A stretch of 26,345 nt of DNA, taken from Pseudomonadota bacterium. GTDB lineage: Bacteria; Pseudomonadota; Alphaproteobacteria; Rhizobiales; Rhizobiaceae. Below are positions 6,670 to 15,319 of the stretch, piece by piece; the first letter of the stretch is position 1, and every line of letters starts with the position of its first letter. The stretch spans positions 1-26,345 of the forward strand of contig JAEXYH010000009.1 of NCBI GenBank assembly GCA_023451735.1, in the 5' to 3' direction. A program made the translations under genes and the position numbers. The notes beneath the pieces were generated by a model. It searched no databases. It was not told the origin of the DNA and saw only the letters and a program-made list of their open reading frames with translations.

Positions 6670-7596
6670 ATGACTACCAAATTCGACCTGGCCCAGGCCC
6701 TGACCGGCATATCGGGCATCCTCGTCACTCCGTTCACACCGGACGACGAACTGAATGTGCCGATGCTGAAGCCGATCGTCGATCGCGCGGTGGACGCCGG
6801 CGTGCACATCCTCGTATCCAACGGCAATACGGGTGAGTTCTACGCGCTGACGACGGTGGAGGCGGAGACCATGGTGCGGGCCGCTGCCGAACAGATCGAT
6901 GGCCGTGTGCCTCTGCTGGCCGGGATCGGGCGGTCGATCAAGGATGCCTGCCGGCTGGCAAAAACCTCCGCCGAAGCCGGCGCCGACGCGCTGATGATCC
7001 ATCAGCCACCGGATCCCTTCGTCGCACCGCGCGGTATCATCGACTATGTCCAGCGCGTCCGGGAGGCGAGCGACGGCCTTCCCGTGGTTCTTTATCTTCG
7101 CAACGACCTGATCGGGCTCAAGGCGATCCAGGACATCTGCAGCCTGGAAGGCGTGGTCGGCGTGAAATGGGCAACGCCCAATCCGATGAAGCTTGCCGAG
7201 GCGATCCATAATACGCCTTCCCATATCGTCTGGGTTGGCGGACTGGCCGAGACTTGGGCACCGCCCTTCTATGCGGTCGGCGCACGAGGCTTTACCTCGG
7301 GCCTGATCAATGTCTGGCCGGAACATTCCGTCGCGATTCACAAGGCACTCGATAGCGGGAACTATGAAGAGGCCGATCGCCTGATACGTCGCATGGGCTC
7401 GTTCGAGGAGGTTCGGGCGCAGGAGATGAACGGCACCAATGTCACGGGCGTCAAGGCTGCGCTGCAGATGATGGGCCACGACTGCGGACGTACGCGCCCA
7501 CCGTCTGCCTGGCCGCTGACAAAAGCACAACAGGACATGCTGTCCTCGCTGCTGACGACGGAAAACCTGATCGGGACGTTTAGAAAGGCTGCCTAA
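6670..7596 (+). CDS. DapA-family (dihydrodipicolinate synthase/N-acetylneuraminate lyase) aldolase or dehydratase
   Basis: 308 residues, the normal size of this TIM-barrel, Schiff-base family. The substrate-carboxylate loop is GNTGE (52-56, in VSNGNTGEFYALT), the catalytic Tyr is Y142 (VVLYLRND) and the Schiff-base Lys is K166 (GVKWA). The YLRND stretch recalls the YNRDN of 5-dehydro-4-deoxyglucarate dehydratase more than the YNVP of true DapA, and the cluster has no lysine genes, so a 2-keto-3-deoxy acid dehydratase or aldolase is favoured. It would act on the product of the enolase-family enzyme and feed the aldehyde dehydrogenase at 13886. Start ATG 6670 follows GGGAGG at 6658-6663. First gene after LysR operator 2. 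Hydroxyproline-type deaminases (HypD) are also in this family and cannot be ruled out. Confidence 0.88.
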   Translation: MTTKFDLAQALTGISGILVTPFTPDDELNVPMLKPIVDRAVDAGVHILVSNGNTGEFYALTTVEAETMVRAAAEQIDGRVPLLAGIGRSIKDACRLAKTSAEAGADALMIHQPPDPFVAPRGIIDYVQRVREASDGLPVVLYLRNDLIGLKAIQDICSLEGVVGVKWATPNPMKLAEAIHNTPSHIVWVGGLAETWAPPFYAVGARGFTSGLINVWPEHSVAIHKALDSGNYEEADRLIRRMGSFEEVRAQEMNGTNVTGVKAALQMMGHDCGRTRPPSAWPLTKAQQDMLSSLLTTENLIGTFRKAA

Positions 7597-7604
7597 ACAC
7601 ATAA

Positions 7605-7639
7605 CGCACCGGCACCGCGGAGAGGGTGGTGCTGGTGCG
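7605..7639 (+). other. Intercistronic stem-loop before the Dpp-type binding protein
   Basis: CGCACCGGCACC (7605-7616) pairs with GGTGCTGGTGCG (7628-7639): 11 of 12 Watson-Crick pairs, one G-U wobble, and an 11-nt loop. No T-run follows, and the next ribosome binding site (GGGAGGAG) begins about 10 nt later. It fits an mRNA-stabilising or partial-termination element that raises binding-protein expression over the flanking genes. Confidence 0.5.
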
Positions 7640-7659
7640 ATCATTCCAGGGAGGAGCGC

Positions 7660-9186
7660 ATGACCAAGATCAGAAGAAGCATTCTGTCGGGCATATTAGG
7701 ACTACTGTCGATGACGACGGCGGCGCCCTATTCCCATGCCGCCGGTGAGGCCATCACGATCGTGCTTCCGGAGGAGCCGCCATCGCTTGAGCCGTGTGAA
7801 TCGAAGCATTCGAGCGTCGGCAGGGTGCTCATTCAGAATATCACCGAGCCCTTGACGGTCATCGACCCGCAGACCGGTGACGTGAAACCGGAGCTGGCAA
7901 CCGGATGGGAGCAGACCGAGCCCGACACCTGGCGGTTCCAGCTTCGCGAGGGTGTGCGATTTTCCGATGGCGCACCTTTCGATGCGAAGGCTGTCGTGGC
8001 GTCGATCGACCGGCTGCAGCGGGACGATATGACTTGTAATACCAGGCAGCAGACGCTTGGCGGTGTCGACATTACCGCCAGAGCGAATGGAGACCATGTC
8101 GTCGAGTTCAAGACGAGCAAGCCGATCCCGATCTTTCCGACAATGATCAGCGTGGCGCAGATCAGCTCCCCGAACATGCCTATGAAGGGCGCAAGTCGCG
8201 CTCCGATCGGGACCGGCCCCTATGTGATGGCGAGCTGGAATGCAGGGACGGACATCATTTTGAAACGTCGCGACGACTACTGGGGAGACAAGCCCGTTGT
8301 CACCGAGGCGAGGTTTGTCTGGCGCACGGAATCCGCCCTGCGTGCTGCGATGGTTGCGACCGGCGAGGCCGATCTCACGCCGATCATCTCGGTTGCGGAT
8401 GCCGACAACCCGCAAACGGACCTTGCCTATCCCAACGGCGAGACGACGCGGCTTCGAATTGCCACCGATGTGCCTCCGCTCAACGACAGGCGGGTTAGAC
8501 TGGCGCTCAACATGGCGATCGATCGCGTAGGCATGAAGGTTCTTTTCGGTGACGAGGCCCAGTTGTCGGAACAGTTGATCGGCTCCAACGTCAACGGCTT
8601 CAATCCTGACCTGAAGCCCTTTCCCTTCGATCCCGGAAGAGCGCTCGCGCTCATAGAAGAAGCGCGGCAGGACGGCGTTCCCGTCGATCGACCGATCACC
8701 ATCGTTGGCCGCAACGAGATCTACGTCAATGGTGGGGAGGCGCTGGAGGCGATCCAGGCCATGTGGGCGGAGATCGGTATCAAGGCGCAGATCCGCATGT
8801 TCGACAGCGGCAACTGGCTGCGCTACCAGAACCGACCGTTTCCGGAGCCGGACAAGCCGATCCTGGTGCAGGACCAGCATGACAATCTTCTCGGCGACGC
8901 CACCTTCACGGCCTTCAATAAATACGCCTCGACCGGCGTCAATTCGGGCGTCTACGACAAACGCGTCGACCAATTGATTGCCGAGGCCGAGCCAGCAACC
9001 GGTGAGGAGAGGACGAAGGCATTTCAAAAGGCTTTCGCCATTCTCCACGACGATATCGTTGCCGATATCTACATGTATCACATGACCGGATACACGCGTG
9101 TCAATCCGCGCCTCGATTGGCGTCCGACGCTCGCGACAAACAGCGAGATCGATCTTTCGCAAATCCGCTTCAAGGCCAGCCAGTGA
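7660..9186 (+). CDS. Peptide/opine/nickel-type (DppA/OppA family) ABC substrate-binding protein
   Basis: 508 residues, typical of SBP_bac_5 proteins. An N-terminal Sec signal (MTKIRRSILSGILGLLSMTTAAPYSHA-A) ends near residue 28. Family hallmarks include the early TEPLTVIDPQTGDVKPELATGWEQTEPDTWRFQLREGVRFSDGAPFDAKAV stretch, the GTGPYVMASWNAGTDIILKRRDDYWG motif and the hinge-side RLALNMAIDR segment. Two cysteines (in EPCESKH and MTCNTRQQ) could form a disulfide. GGGAGGAG before ATG 7660 is strong. It would deliver ligand to the permeases at 9270 and 10178. In rhizobia such proteins bind di/oligopeptides, opines or sugar oligomers; a sugar-acid or amide conjugate is possible here. Confidence 0.92.
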   Translation: MTKIRRSILSGILGLLSMTTAAPYSHAAGEAITIVLPEEPPSLEPCESKHSSVGRVLIQNITEPLTVIDPQTGDVKPELATGWEQTEPDTWRFQLREGVRFSDGAPFDAKAVVASIDRLQRDDMTCNTRQQTLGGVDITARANGDHVVEFKTSKPIPIFPTMISVAQISSPNMPMKGASRAPIGTGPYVMASWNAGTDIILKRRDDYWGDKPVVTEARFVWRTESALRAAMVATGEADLTPIISVADADNPQTDLAYPNGETTRLRIATDVPPLNDRRVRLALNMAIDRVGMKVLFGDEAQLSEQLIGSNVNGFNPDLKPFPFDPGRALALIEEARQDGVPVDRPITIVGRNEIYVNGGEALEAIQAMWAEIGIKAQIRMFDSGNWLRYQNRPFPEPDKPILVQDQHDNLLGDATFTAFNKYASTGVNSGVYDKRVDQLIAEAEPATGEERTKAFQKAFAILHDDIVADIYMYHMTGYTRVNPRLDWRPTLATNSEIDLSQIRFKASQ

Positions 9187-9213
9187 ACGGCCGCCTGTAG
9201 TCCGCAGCAGGAT

Positions 9214-9231
9214 GTCGGCCAATCGGCCGAC
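9214..9231 (+). other. Small intercistronic hairpin
   Basis: GTCGGCC (9214-9220) and GGCCGAC (9225-9231) form a 7-bp stem with a 4-nt loop between the binding-protein and first permease genes. No T-run follows. Such a hairpin between a binding-protein gene and its permease often protects the upstream transcript end, lowering downstream expression. Confidence 0.4.
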
Positions 9232-9269
9232 GAATCCTTCCACGTCCTCAGATACGAAGGGATGTCTCG

Positions 9270-10181
9270 ATGAGATTTTTCAGACGTTCGCTTTTTACAC
9301 TGTTCTCCATGGCGGGCCTGCTTCTGCTCGTGTTCCTGCTATCCCGGGTCACGGGCGATCCGTCCTACATCTTTCTTCCACTCGATGCCTCGCAGGCGGA
9401 TCGAGAGGCATTCTCGCGCCTACACGGGTTCAGCGATCCGATCTATATCCAGTTCGGCCGCTACGTGGCGGGCCTGGTCCAGCTCGATTTCGGCATGTCG
9501 CTGGCTCAGCAGCGCTCCGCCATGGACATCGCGCTCGAGGCGTTTCCCCAAACCCTCAAGCTCGTCCTCGTCGCTCTCACGATCGCATTTGCAGGTGCGA
9601 TCGTCTTCGGGTCGCTTGCAGCCCGCAAGCCCGGCGGTGTCTTCGATCGCATCATCAGCGTGCTTTCGCTTGCAGGTGCCAGTGCCCCGGATTTCTGGGT
9701 GGCAATTATTCTGGTGCTGATCTTTAGCGTTACCCTCGGCTGGCTGCCGACGTCCGGTGTCGGTGGGCCGACCTACTGGATACTGCCGCTCGTTGTCCTG
9801 TCCCTGAGACCGTTCGGGCTGCTCGGCCAAGTGGTGCGCGGGTCGATGGTGACGGCCCTGTCCTCGCCTTATGTGAAGACCGCCTACGCAAAGGGTGCGA
9901 GGCCGTCGAAGATCATCTTCGTGCATGCGCTGCGAAATTCGATGCTGCCGGTCATCACCGTTGCCGGCGACATCGCCGCCAATCTGTTGAACGGCGCGGT
10001 CATCGTCGAGACGGTGTTCGGCTGGCCCGGTATCGGCAGACTGATGATCGACGCGATCATGCAGCGCGACTTCGCGGTCATCCAGGCCGCGATCCTCGTG
10101 ACGGCCGCTGCCATCCTGCTCCTCAACATCCTGCTAGACCTCGTCTACATCATCCTCGATCCACGCGTGAGGCACGCATGA
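9270..10181 (+). CDS. DppB-type ABC permease
   Basis: 303 residues. It has the DppB/OppB layout: an N-terminal transmembrane segment (LFTLFSMAGLLLLVFLLSRVTGD), a periplasmic stretch with LHGFSDPIYIQFGRYVAGLVQLDFGMSLAQQRSAMDIALEAFPQTLKL, then about five membrane segments. The ATPase-contacting loop is TAYAKGARPSKIIFVHALRNSMLPVITVAGD, followed by GAVIVETVFGWPGIGRLMIDAIMQRDFAVIQA, which is highly typical of the family. AAGGGA at 9256-9261 precedes the ATG. Its stop overlaps the next permease's start by 4 bp (ATGA), so the two are translationally coupled and form a heterodimeric channel. Confidence 0.94.
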   Translation: MRFFRRSLFTLFSMAGLLLLVFLLSRVTGDPSYIFLPLDASQADREAFSRLHGFSDPIYIQFGRYVAGLVQLDFGMSLAQQRSAMDIALEAFPQTLKLVLVALTIAFAGAIVFGSLAARKPGGVFDRIISVLSLAGASAPDFWVAIILVLIFSVTLGWLPTSGVGGPTYWILPLVVLSLRPFGLLGQVVRGSMVTALSSPYVKTAYAKGARPSKIIFVHALRNSMLPVITVAGDIAANLLNGAVIVETVFGWPGIGRLMIDAIMQRDFAVIQAAILVTAAAILLLNILLDLVYIILDPRVRHA

Positions 10182-11104
10182 CACTTCTCGTTCAAAGCAC
10201 CACAGCCGTGGAAAAGCCTTCTCGCCGGTCGGCGGCGAAAACCGTCCTCGCGCTTCTCTGGGCAGACAAGCTCGCCGCTGCCGCCGCGCTCTTTCTCCTC
10301 GTCCTGCTGTTGGCGTGTATTGTCGGGCCGCATCTCACCGGCAACGCCGGTACGGCAGTCAACTTTCCGATGCGCAACACACCGCCACAAGTCGAGAAGG
10401 GCTTTCTCTATATTCTCGGCGCCGACAATCTTGGCCGCAGTCTGCTCGCCCGCATCATCCTCGGTGCGCAGACGACACTCGGCATCGCCCTGAGCGCGGT
10501 GGCCGTGTCGGTTTTCGTTGGCGCCCTGCTGGGGCTGGTGGCCGGTTATCGCGGCGGGCTCGTCAGCGATATCATCATGCGCTGCACCGATATGCTGATG
10601 AGCTTTCCCTCGCTGCTGACCGCACTTGTCGTGCTTTATCTTCTCGGTCCGAGCGTGACCAATCTGGTGATCGTGCTCGCGATTACCCGCATTCCGATCT
10701 ATCTGCGCACCACGCGGGCAGAGGTGATGGAAGTCAGGAGCCGCGTCTTCGTAACCGCGGCGGTCGCCATGGGTGCGAAGCCATTGCGGGTGATCCTGCG
10801 CCATATCGCGCCGATCATCCTGCCGACCCTTCTGACCATCGCGGCGGTCGATTTCGCGGCGGTCATCATCACCGAATCGGGCCTTAGTTTCCTCGGCCTC
10901 GGTATTCAGGCGCCGGACTTTACCTGGGGCTCCATGGTCGCGACGGGCAAAAATTACATGACCCGAGCATGGTGGCTCGCCTTCTGGCCCGGCCTTGCGA
11001 TCATGCTGACCGCACTCTCGCTCAACATCCTGTCGAACTGGCTGCGGATCGCCACCGACCCGCAGCAGCGCTGGCGTCTCGAAGGAGGTCGCAACAATGG
11101 CTGA
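10178..11104 (+). CDS. DppC-type ABC permease
   Basis: 308 residues with the DppC/OppC pattern: a cytoplasmic N-terminus, one membrane segment (LAAAAALFLLVLLLACIVGPHL), the conserved FLYILGADNLGRSLLARIILGAQTTLGIAL motif, then five more segments. The cytoplasmic coupling loop is RVFVTAAVAMGAKPLRVILRHIAPIILPTLLT. The C-terminal NILSNWLRIATDPQQR end is also usual for the family. Start is ATG 10178 in a 4-bp overlap with the DppB-type gene. Its last 8 bp overlap the ATPase gene, whose ribosome binding site GAAGGAGG (11081-11088) lies inside this gene. Confidence 0.94.
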   Translation: MTLLVQSTTAVEKPSRRSAAKTVLALLWADKLAAAAALFLLVLLLACIVGPHLTGNAGTAVNFPMRNTPPQVEKGFLYILGADNLGRSLLARIILGAQTTLGIALSAVAVSVFVGALLGLVAGYRGGLVSDIIMRCTDMLMSFPSLLTALVVLYLLGPSVTNLVIVLAITRIPIYLRTTRAEVMEVRSRVFVTAAVAMGAKPLRVILRHIAPIILPTLLTIAAVDFAAVIITESGLSFLGLGIQAPDFTWGSMVATGKNYMTRAWWLAFWPGLAIMLTALSLNILSNWLRIATDPQQRWRLEGGRNNG

Positions 11105-12761
11105 AACAACGGCACTTCTCGAGGTCCAGGACCTCAAGGTCGAATTCTCGGGTCCCAACGGCATCGTCAAGGCGGTGGACGGGATCAGCTTCCGGCTCGA
11201 TCGCGGCGAGACGCTTGCGATCCTCGGAGAATCCGGTTCCGGCAAGAGCGTCACCGCCTCGGTGATCATGAATATCCTCGATACGCCGCCTGGCAGGATT
11301 ACGTCGGGCACCGTGCGTTTCGAGGGGGCCGACCTGCTGGCGATGACACCGGACGAACGTCGCAGGATCAACGGGGCGGAAATTGCCATCATCTTTCAGG
11401 ATCCGCTTGCCCATCTCAACCCCGTCTATTCGGTCGGCTGGCAGATCGCCGAGGTTTTCCGCATCCATGGGCGGGATCGACAAGGCGAGGGGGATGCGAT
11501 GGAGCAGGCCGTGCGACTACTCGAACGGGTCGGCATTCCCAAAGCCCGCGAGCGGGCGGGCCAGTATCCGCATCAGTTTTCCGGCGGCCAGCGGCAGCGC
11601 GTCATGATCGCCATGGCGTTGGCATTGTCTCCGAAACTGATCATCGCAGACGAGCCTACCACGGCACTTGATGTGACTGTCCAGCGGCAGATTCTTGACC
11701 TCCTTAAGGATCTCCAGAGGGAAATGGGGATGGGGCTGATCCTGATCACCCATGATCTTGCGGTTGCCGGGCTGATGGCTGATCGGGTGGCCATCATAAA
11801 GGATGGGGTTTTCGTCGAGAGTGACGGGATACGCAGAGTTTTCGCCAAGCCGAAGGCTGCTTACACGCAGCAGCTTCTGGCTGCGATCCCGAATGTGGAA
11901 AAGCAACAGCGCAGCTCCGTGCCAAGGGATATCCATCCGCCGCTCATGGTCGTCGGTGATCTTTGCAAGGATTACCAGCTTTCTCGCGGCCTCTGGGGCA
12001 AGGAAAGCAGCATGCGGGCGGTTGATGGTGTCAGCTTTTCCTTGCGCCAAGGGCAGACGCTCGGGATCGTCGGAGAGTCGGGCTCAGGCAAGTCGACGAT
12101 CGCGCGGCTCCTGATGTGCCTTACCGATCCCACATCGGGTTCGCTCAGCTACAGGGGGAGGGACGTCTTCGGCATGAGCCAGCCCGACATGCTTGCTTAC
12201 CGTCGCGAGGTCCAGATGGTTTTTCAGGACCCCTATGGCTCGCTCAATCCCAAGATGTCGGTACGCGACATCATAGCAGAGCCGTTGGCAATCCATGGCG
12301 ACATCCTACCGAGGCGCGAATGGGATGCAAGGGTAAGGGAACTTCTCGTTCTCGTCGGCCTGAAACCCGAGCATGCGGAGCGCTACCCGCATCAGTTTTC
12401 CGGTGGGCAGCGGCAGCGCATCGCGATCGCCCGCGCGCTCGCATCCGATCCCAAGGTGATCATCTGCGACGAGGCCGTGTCCGCACTCGACGTCTCCATC
12501 CAGGCGCAGATCATTGCGCTGCTCGCTGGGCTCCGGGATCGCCTCGGGCTTTCCTACATATTCATCACGCACGATCTACCCGTTGTCCGCAGCTTTGCCG
12601 ACGAGATCCTGGTGATGAAGGCCGGGGCCACGGTGGAGTACGGGTCGACGGACGACCTGTTTATGCGGCCGAAGCACGAATACACGCGCCAGCTTCTGTC
12701 TGCCGGCGACATACCCGCCTGGATGCAGCGCATTGAGGTCGGCGGCCAGCCCGCCGCCTGA
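11097..12761 (+). CDS. Fused DppD-DppF-type ABC ATPase (two nucleotide-binding domains)
   Basis: 554 residues containing two complete ABC domains joined by a linker near residues 265-280. Domain 1: Walker A GESGSGKS (44-51), signature FSGGQRQ (161-167), Walker B LIIADEP. Domain 2: Walker A GESGSGKS (324-331), signature FSGGQRQ (432-438), Walker B VIICDEA (453-459). Each domain has its H-loop (LITHD, FITHD) and the Oligo_HPY-type C-terminal extension with YTQQLLAAIP and YTRQLLSAGDIP. Both sites look competent. Fusion of the two ATPases into one chain is common in rhizobial peptide/opine importers (GsiA/YejF-like). Together with the two permeases and the binding protein it makes a full importer. 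Confidence 0.94.
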   Translation: MAETTALLEVQDLKVEFSGPNGIVKAVDGISFRLDRGETLAILGESGSGKSVTASVIMNILDTPPGRITSGTVRFEGADLLAMTPDERRRINGAEIAIIFQDPLAHLNPVYSVGWQIAEVFRIHGRDRQGEGDAMEQAVRLLERVGIPKARERAGQYPHQFSGGQRQRVMIAMALALSPKLIIADEPTTALDVTVQRQILDLLKDLQREMGMGLILITHDLAVAGLMADRVAIIKDGVFVESDGIRRVFAKPKAAYTQQLLAAIPNVEKQQRSSVPRDIHPPLMVVGDLCKDYQLSRGLWGKESSMRAVDGVSFSLRQGQTLGIVGESGSGKSTIARLLMCLTDPTSGSLSYRGRDVFGMSQPDMLAYRREVQMVFQDPYGSLNPKMSVRDIIAEPLAIHGDILPRREWDARVRELLVLVGLKPEHAERYPHQFSGGQRQRIAIARALASDPKVIICDEAVSALDVSIQAQIIALLAGLRDRLGLSYIFITHDLPVVRSFADEILVMKAGATVEYGSTDDLFMRPKHEYTRQLLSAGDIPAWMQRIEVGGQPAA

Positions 12762-12793
12762 TCGCCGCCAACGCTATCGGAAAAGGAGCGACC

Positions 12794-13852
12794 ATGACGA
12801 CAATCGACGTCGAACGCGCACGAGGGGGCGTGTCAGCCCTATTGCGGGCCACCGGACTGCGGTCCGATCTCGCCGACGAGATGACCCGCATCATCATCGA
12901 GAGCGACCTTATGGGACACCGGACACACGGCCTGGCGATGTTGCCGACTTATGTCGACCGCCTAGCGCAGGGGCTGATCACGAGAGAGGGCGAGATCACC
13001 GTGCTGCAGGATACGCCGGTCAGCCTCAACTGGCAGGCCCATCGGCTGCCGGGTGCCTATGTCGTCAGGCGAGCCGTTCGTGCGCTCTACGACAAGATCG
13101 ATACAGCACCCGTGGTGACCGCCAGCATCGCCAACTGCTCGCATATCGGCAGCCTTCAGGCCTATCTGGAGGAGCCTGCCCACAAGGGTTACCTCTGCCT
13201 GATGATGGTAACGGATCCGGGTGTCGCTTCGGTCGCTCCATTCGGCGGTTCCGATCCCGTCCTAACGTCAAATCCCATCGCGACGGCAATCCCCACCAAT
13301 GGGGATCCGATCCTAATCGACCAATGCACGTCGCTCGTGTCGAACGCGCAGATCCAGTCCGCCGACAAGGCAAAACCGCTGCCCGGGAAATGGGTGGTCG
13401 ACAATAGAGGGCGGGCGTCCGACGATCCCTCAGTGCTCGGCACCGACCCTCCCGGGACGATCATGCCGCTTGGCGGCGAGGATTTTGGTTACAAGGGCTT
13501 CGGTCTTGGCCTGATGGTCGAAGCTTTTGCGCTCGCCCTATCGGGCCATGGCCGTCTGACGCCGAAGCAGCGCGGTACCCAGGGCGTGTTCCTGCAGATG
13601 ATCGATCCGGCCGCCTTCAGCGGTCGCGACGCGTTTCTCGCCGAGACGACCGAGCTCGCCCGGCGTTGCAAAGCAAGCCGGCCGGCGGAGGGATCGGCCG
13701 GCGTACGCCTGCCCGGCGAACGCGCGATGTCGGAAAAGCGGCGGCAATTGCGGGACGGACTGGACGTCGCCGACGGGATTTTCCAGCGGATCGCGGCGCT
13801 GGCAGAAACGTATGGCGTGCATGATTTTCAAGACTTGCGAGCGCCTGCCTGA
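12794..13852 (+). CDS. Ldh2 (malate/L-lactate dehydrogenase-like) family NAD(P)H oxidoreductase
   Basis: 352 residues, standard for the Ldh2/YlbC/DlgD/ComC family, which is unrelated to classical Rossmann malate dehydrogenases. Motifs: ESDLMGHRTHGLAML (catalytic His and Asp region, N-terminal), SIANCSHIGSLQAYL (the usual S-x-H-x-G segment), FGGSDPVLTSNPIATAIPT (cofactor-site GxxxPxxxNP motif) and LGGEDFGYKGFGLGLMVEAFALALSG. Known members reduce 2-keto acids or cyclic imino acids (2,3-diketo-L-gulonate, delta1-piperideine-2-carboxylate, ureidoglycolate oxidation). In this cluster it could set the redox state of a hydroxy- or keto-acid before the dehydration steps. AAAAGGAG precedes ATG 12794. 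It lies 32 bp after the ATPase gene and 33 bp before the aldehyde dehydrogenase, so it is in the same operon. Confidence 0.9.
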   Translation: MTTIDVERARGGVSALLRATGLRSDLADEMTRIIIESDLMGHRTHGLAMLPTYVDRLAQGLITREGEITVLQDTPVSLNWQAHRLPGAYVVRRAVRALYDKIDTAPVVTASIANCSHIGSLQAYLEEPAHKGYLCLMMVTDPGVASVAPFGGSDPVLTSNPIATAIPTNGDPILIDQCTSLVSNAQIQSADKAKPLPGKWVVDNRGRASDDPSVLGTDPPGTIMPLGGEDFGYKGFGLGLMVEAFALALSGHGRLTPKQRGTQGVFLQMIDPAAFSGRDAFLAETTELARRCKASRPAEGSAGVRLPGERAMSEKRRQLRDGLDVADGIFQRIAALAETYGVHDFQDLRAPA

Positions 13853-13885
13853 TGCCATTCATTCTCATCAAAGCAAAGGTTTCCA

Positions 13886-15319
13886 ATGACGATCCACCAA
13901 AACCTCATCAACGGCGAATGGATTGGCTCCGATGCGTCGGAGAATATCAACCCGTCAAACACTGCCGATATCGTCGGCGTCTACGCTCGCGGAAGCGCTG
14001 ACGATACGAGACTGGCAATTGCCGCCGCCAAGGCAGCTTTTCCCGGCTGGTCGCGTTCCGGCATCCTGGAGCGACATGCGATTCTGAGGAAGGCATCGGA
14101 CGAGATCCTGGCGCGCAAGCAGGAGCTTGGCGAGCTTCTCGCTCGCGAGGAGGGCAAGATCCTGCCCGAAGCCATCGGGGAGGTTGCCCGTGCGGCGCAG
14201 ATCTTCGATTTCTTCGCCGGTGAAACGCTGAGGCTGACCGGTGAAGTGTTGCCTTCCGCGCGTCCGAATATCGGCGTCGAGATCACCCGCGAGCCCCTGG
14301 GTGTCATCGGCATCATCACGCCGTGGAATTTCCCGATCGCGATACCGGCCTGGAAGATCGCCCCGGCGCTTGCTTACGGCAATACCGTGGTCTTCAAGCC
14401 AGCCGACCTGGTGCCCGGTTCGGCTTACGCGATCGTCGACATACTGCATCGTGCTGGGCTGCCGAAGGGCGTCCTGAACCTCGTGATGGGACGAGGCTCG
14501 GTGGTCGGCCAGGCATTGCTCGACAGTCCCGATCTGGCCGGCATCACCTTTACCGGCTCGACAGGCACCGGAAAGCGCGTCGCGGCGGCCTCAATTGAGC
14601 ATAACCGCAAGTTCCAGCTGGAGATGGGCGGCAAGAACCCGATGGTCGTGCTCGACGACGCAGATCTCGACGTGGCCGTCGAAGCCGCTGCCAATTCCGG
14701 GTTCTTCTCCACCGGCCAGCGCTGCACCGCATCGTCGCGGCTGATCGTCACCGAGGGCATTCACGACCGCTTCATCGCAGCGCTGACCAAAAGGCTGAAA
14801 TCGCTCGTGGTCGACGATGCGATGAAGGCCGGAACGCACATCGGTCCGGTCGTCGACGAAAAGCAGCTAAAGACGGACACCGACTATATCGAAATCGGCA
14901 GACAGGAGGGCGCGAAGCTGGCCTTCGGCGGCGAACGCATCCAGCGCGGGACCGACGGGTTCTACCTCCAGCCGACGCTGTTTACCGAGGCAACCAACGA
15001 GATGCGGATTTCCCGCGAAGAGATTTTTGGCCCGGTGGCGAGTGTGATCCGCGTCAAGAATTATGAGGAGGCTCTGGCCATGGCCAACGACACGCCTTTC
15101 GGTCTTTCCGCTGGAATCGCTACGACCAGCTTGAAATATGCGACCCATTTCAAGCGAAATTCCGAAGCCGGTATGGTCATGGTCAACCTGCCGACGGCAG
15201 GCGTCGATTTCCACGTGCCTTTCGGTGGACGCAAAGCATCCTCCTTTGGTCCACGCGAGCAGGGCAAGTATGCAGCCGAATTCTTCACCATAGTGAAGAC
15301 TGCCTATACGTTCGCGTGA
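13886..15319 (+). CDS. NAD(P)-dependent aldehyde dehydrogenase, probable 2-oxoglutarate semialdehyde dehydrogenase
   Basis: 477 residues, a full-length class of the ALDH superfamily. Oxyanion-hole Asn N148 (TPWNFP), cofactor-binding K171 (FKPAD), TFTGSTGTGKR glycine motif (221-231), general base E246 (LEMGGKNP) and nucleophile C280 (STGQRCTASSRLIV) are all present. The FFSTGQRCTASSRLIV signature resembles the YcbD/AraE-type 2-oxoglutarate semialdehyde dehydrogenases that end aldarate, pentonate and hydroxyproline pathways. Following the DapA-family enzyme, oxidation of 2-oxoglutarate semialdehyde to 2-oxoglutarate is the best fit, but succinate semialdehyde or a related aldehyde is possible. 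The ribosome binding site (AAAGG) is weaker than its neighbours'. Last gene of the + strand cluster; its stop codon lies in a large inverted repeat. Confidence 0.93.
   Translation: MTIHQNLINGEWIGSDASENINPSNTADIVGVYARGSADDTRLAIAAAKAAFPGWSRSGILERHAILRKASDEILARKQELGELLAREEGKILPEAIGEVARAAQIFDFFAGETLRLTGEVLPSARPNIGVEITREPLGVIGIITPWNFPIAIPAWKIAPALAYGNTVVFKPADLVPGSAYAIVDILHRAGLPKGVLNLVMGRGSVVGQALLDSPDLAGITFTGSTGTGKRVAAASIEHNRKFQLEMGGKNPMVVLDDADLDVAVEAAANSGFFSTGQRCTASSRLIVTEGIHDRFIAALTKRLKSLVVDDAMKAGTHIGPVVDEKQLKTDTDYIEIGRQEGAKLAFGGERIQRGTDGFYLQPTLFTEATNEMRISREEIFGPVASVIRVKNYEEALAMANDTPFGLSAGIATTSLKYATHFKRNSEAGMVMVNLPTAGVDFHVPFGGRKASSFGPREQGKYAAEFFTIVKTAYTFA

Noticed and set aside
7702..9243. A 513-codon - strand frame opposite the Dpp-type binding protein
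   Set aside because: Antisense shadow with Arg/Asp-rich composition; the + strand protein has a signal peptide and SBP_bac_5 motifs.
6670..15319. Hydroxyproline degradation cluster (HypD-type deaminase, Ldh2 reductase, 2-oxoglutarate semialdehyde dehydrogenase)
   Set aside because: No proline racemase/epimerase or D-amino-acid oxidase is present, and the co-regulated enolase-family gene fits a sugar acid better; not fully excluded.
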